In this document: piece by piece, positions 5,917 to 6,278 of the stretch
How the letters are laid out: every line of letters begins with the position of its first letter
How positions within the stretch are numbered: the stretch's first letter is position 1
Source of the DNA: an uncultured Chloroflexota bacterium
Lineage (GTDB): Bacteria > Chloroflexota > Dehalococcoidia > SAR202 > UBA11138
Length of the DNA: 6,278 nt
Reading direction: 5' to 3'
NCBI GenBank assembly: GCA_913046025.1
Contig: CAJWRP010000142.1
Span: 1-6,278, forward strand
Position numbers and translations under genes: made by a program
The notes under the pieces: model-generated
What the model was told of the DNA's origin: nothing
The model's input: only the letters and a program-made list of their open reading frames with translations
Database searches by the model: none

Positions 5917-6278
5917 TCAGCGTCCCTCCGCAGCCAGGCTCAGCGCGCGGTCCAGGTCGTCCTGCGTATTCACGTTGAAGAAGGAGACGAGGTCACTGTC
6001 AGTTTCCCGTACCTCGGCCTCCTCTAAGAAACGCACGGAAACCTCATCGAAGAACCGGGCAATCTTGAGGTCGTTATTCTGCAGCCGCTTTTCCATGTAA
6101 GGGAGGCACGTCTTGTTGTATAGGGCATGAGTGGGTTCCGGATATCCGTCTGTTTTTGGCACCACAGCGTCGTTGCCATCTCGATACGACAACATGTTTT
6201 TCAAAAGGTCTACGTTTAGGAAAGGCATGTCGCAGGCGACGACAAACGCCCACTGCGAATCAGCAGCGGAAAGACCAG
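5917..6278 (-). CDS. mobA: Molybdenum cofactor guanylyltransferase (MobA), C-terminal part; 5' end off right edge
   Basis: About 119 C-terminal residues are visible. MobA transfers GMP from GTP to Mo/W-molybdopterin, making the guanine dinucleotide cofactor used by formate dehydrogenase-type enzymes. The frame stays open to the right edge and reads WAFVVACDMPFLNVDLL near it; this contains the family's Mg-binding Asp motif (CDMPF), so the ATG at 6228 is internal and the gene begins outside the window. Further family features are EPTHALYNKTCLPYMEKRL (about 29-47 residues past that internal Met) and FFNVNTQDDLDRA close to the C-terminus, both typical of MobA. The N-terminal GTP-binding loop (GxSxRMG type) is not in view. 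The stop is two bases before the moaD-like gene, so the two are probably co-translated. An inactive or differently specific nucleotidyltransferase cannot be excluded without the N-terminus, but the motif match is good. Confidence 0.88.
   Translation of the reverse strand, partial: GLSAADSQWAFVVACDMPFLNVDLLKNMLSYRDGNDAVVPKTDGYPEPTHALYNKTCLPYMEKRLQNNDLKIARFFDEVSVRFLEEAEVRETDSDLVSFFNVNTQDDLDRALSLAAEGR
5924..5929 (-). promoter_or_regulatory. Ribosome binding site of the moaD-like gene, inside the end of mobA
   Basis: GGAGGG on the minus strand lies nine bases before ATG at 5914 and inside the last codons of the mobA-like gene. It supports this start, including the Lys-rich N-terminal lead, over a later in-frame GTG. 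Confidence 0.65.

Noticed and set aside
5917..6228. A complete 103-residue gene starting at ATG 6228
   Set aside because: The frame continues upstream to the right edge and this Met sits inside the conserved CDMPF motif of MobA, so it is an internal codon of a longer gene.

Overview
The window carries a single, tightly packed, minus-strand gene cluster, so it is read from right to left. I found no plus-strand gene, RNA gene, mobile element, CRISPR array or terminator. In transcription order it holds: mobA (5' end off the right edge), a small moaD-like sulfur-carrier gene, a complete tungsten/molybdenum aldehyde:ferredoxin oxidoreductase (AOR) gene, a nuoE-like gene, a nuoF-like gene, and a formate dehydrogenase-type catalytic subunit with a NuoG-like N-terminus (3' end off the left edge). 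The gaps are 2, 4, 36, -4 (an ATGA overlap) and 99 bases, which fits one operon with translational coupling at several junctions.

Right part (5591-6278): cofactor supply. The MobA-like protein should attach GMP to molybdopterin, giving the guanine dinucleotide cofactor of the formate dehydrogenase family. The MoaD-like protein, ending in Gly-Gly, should donate sulfur for the pterin dithiolene that both oxidoreductases need. Middle (3712-5586): AOR, which oxidises an unknown aldehyde or reduces an unknown carboxylic acid. Left part (1-3675): NuoE-like and NuoF-like proteins form an NAD(H)/FMN/Fe-S diaphorase module, and the FdhA-like protein supplies a second Mo/W site, with Cys rather than selenocysteine as the predicted metal ligand.

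My interpretation is an NAD-linked formate dehydrogenase (FdhA-NuoF-NuoE) encoded together with an AOR and part of its cofactor pathway. The AOR has no dedicated Fe-S partner gene next to it; the next gene is nuoE. It is therefore possible, but unproven, that AOR and FdhA share one NAD(H) module, loosely like the AOR plus NuoEFG-like subunits of class II benzoyl-CoA reductase (BamB with BamGHI). The FdhA-like protein also seems to have lost the His/Cys3 cluster motif normally found between its N-terminal 2Fe-2S domain and its ferredoxin-type domain.

The organism is probably an anaerobic or facultative bacterium of moderately high GC using Mo/W enzymes. I cannot fix the phylum from sequence reading alone; Chloroflexota is only a weak guess.
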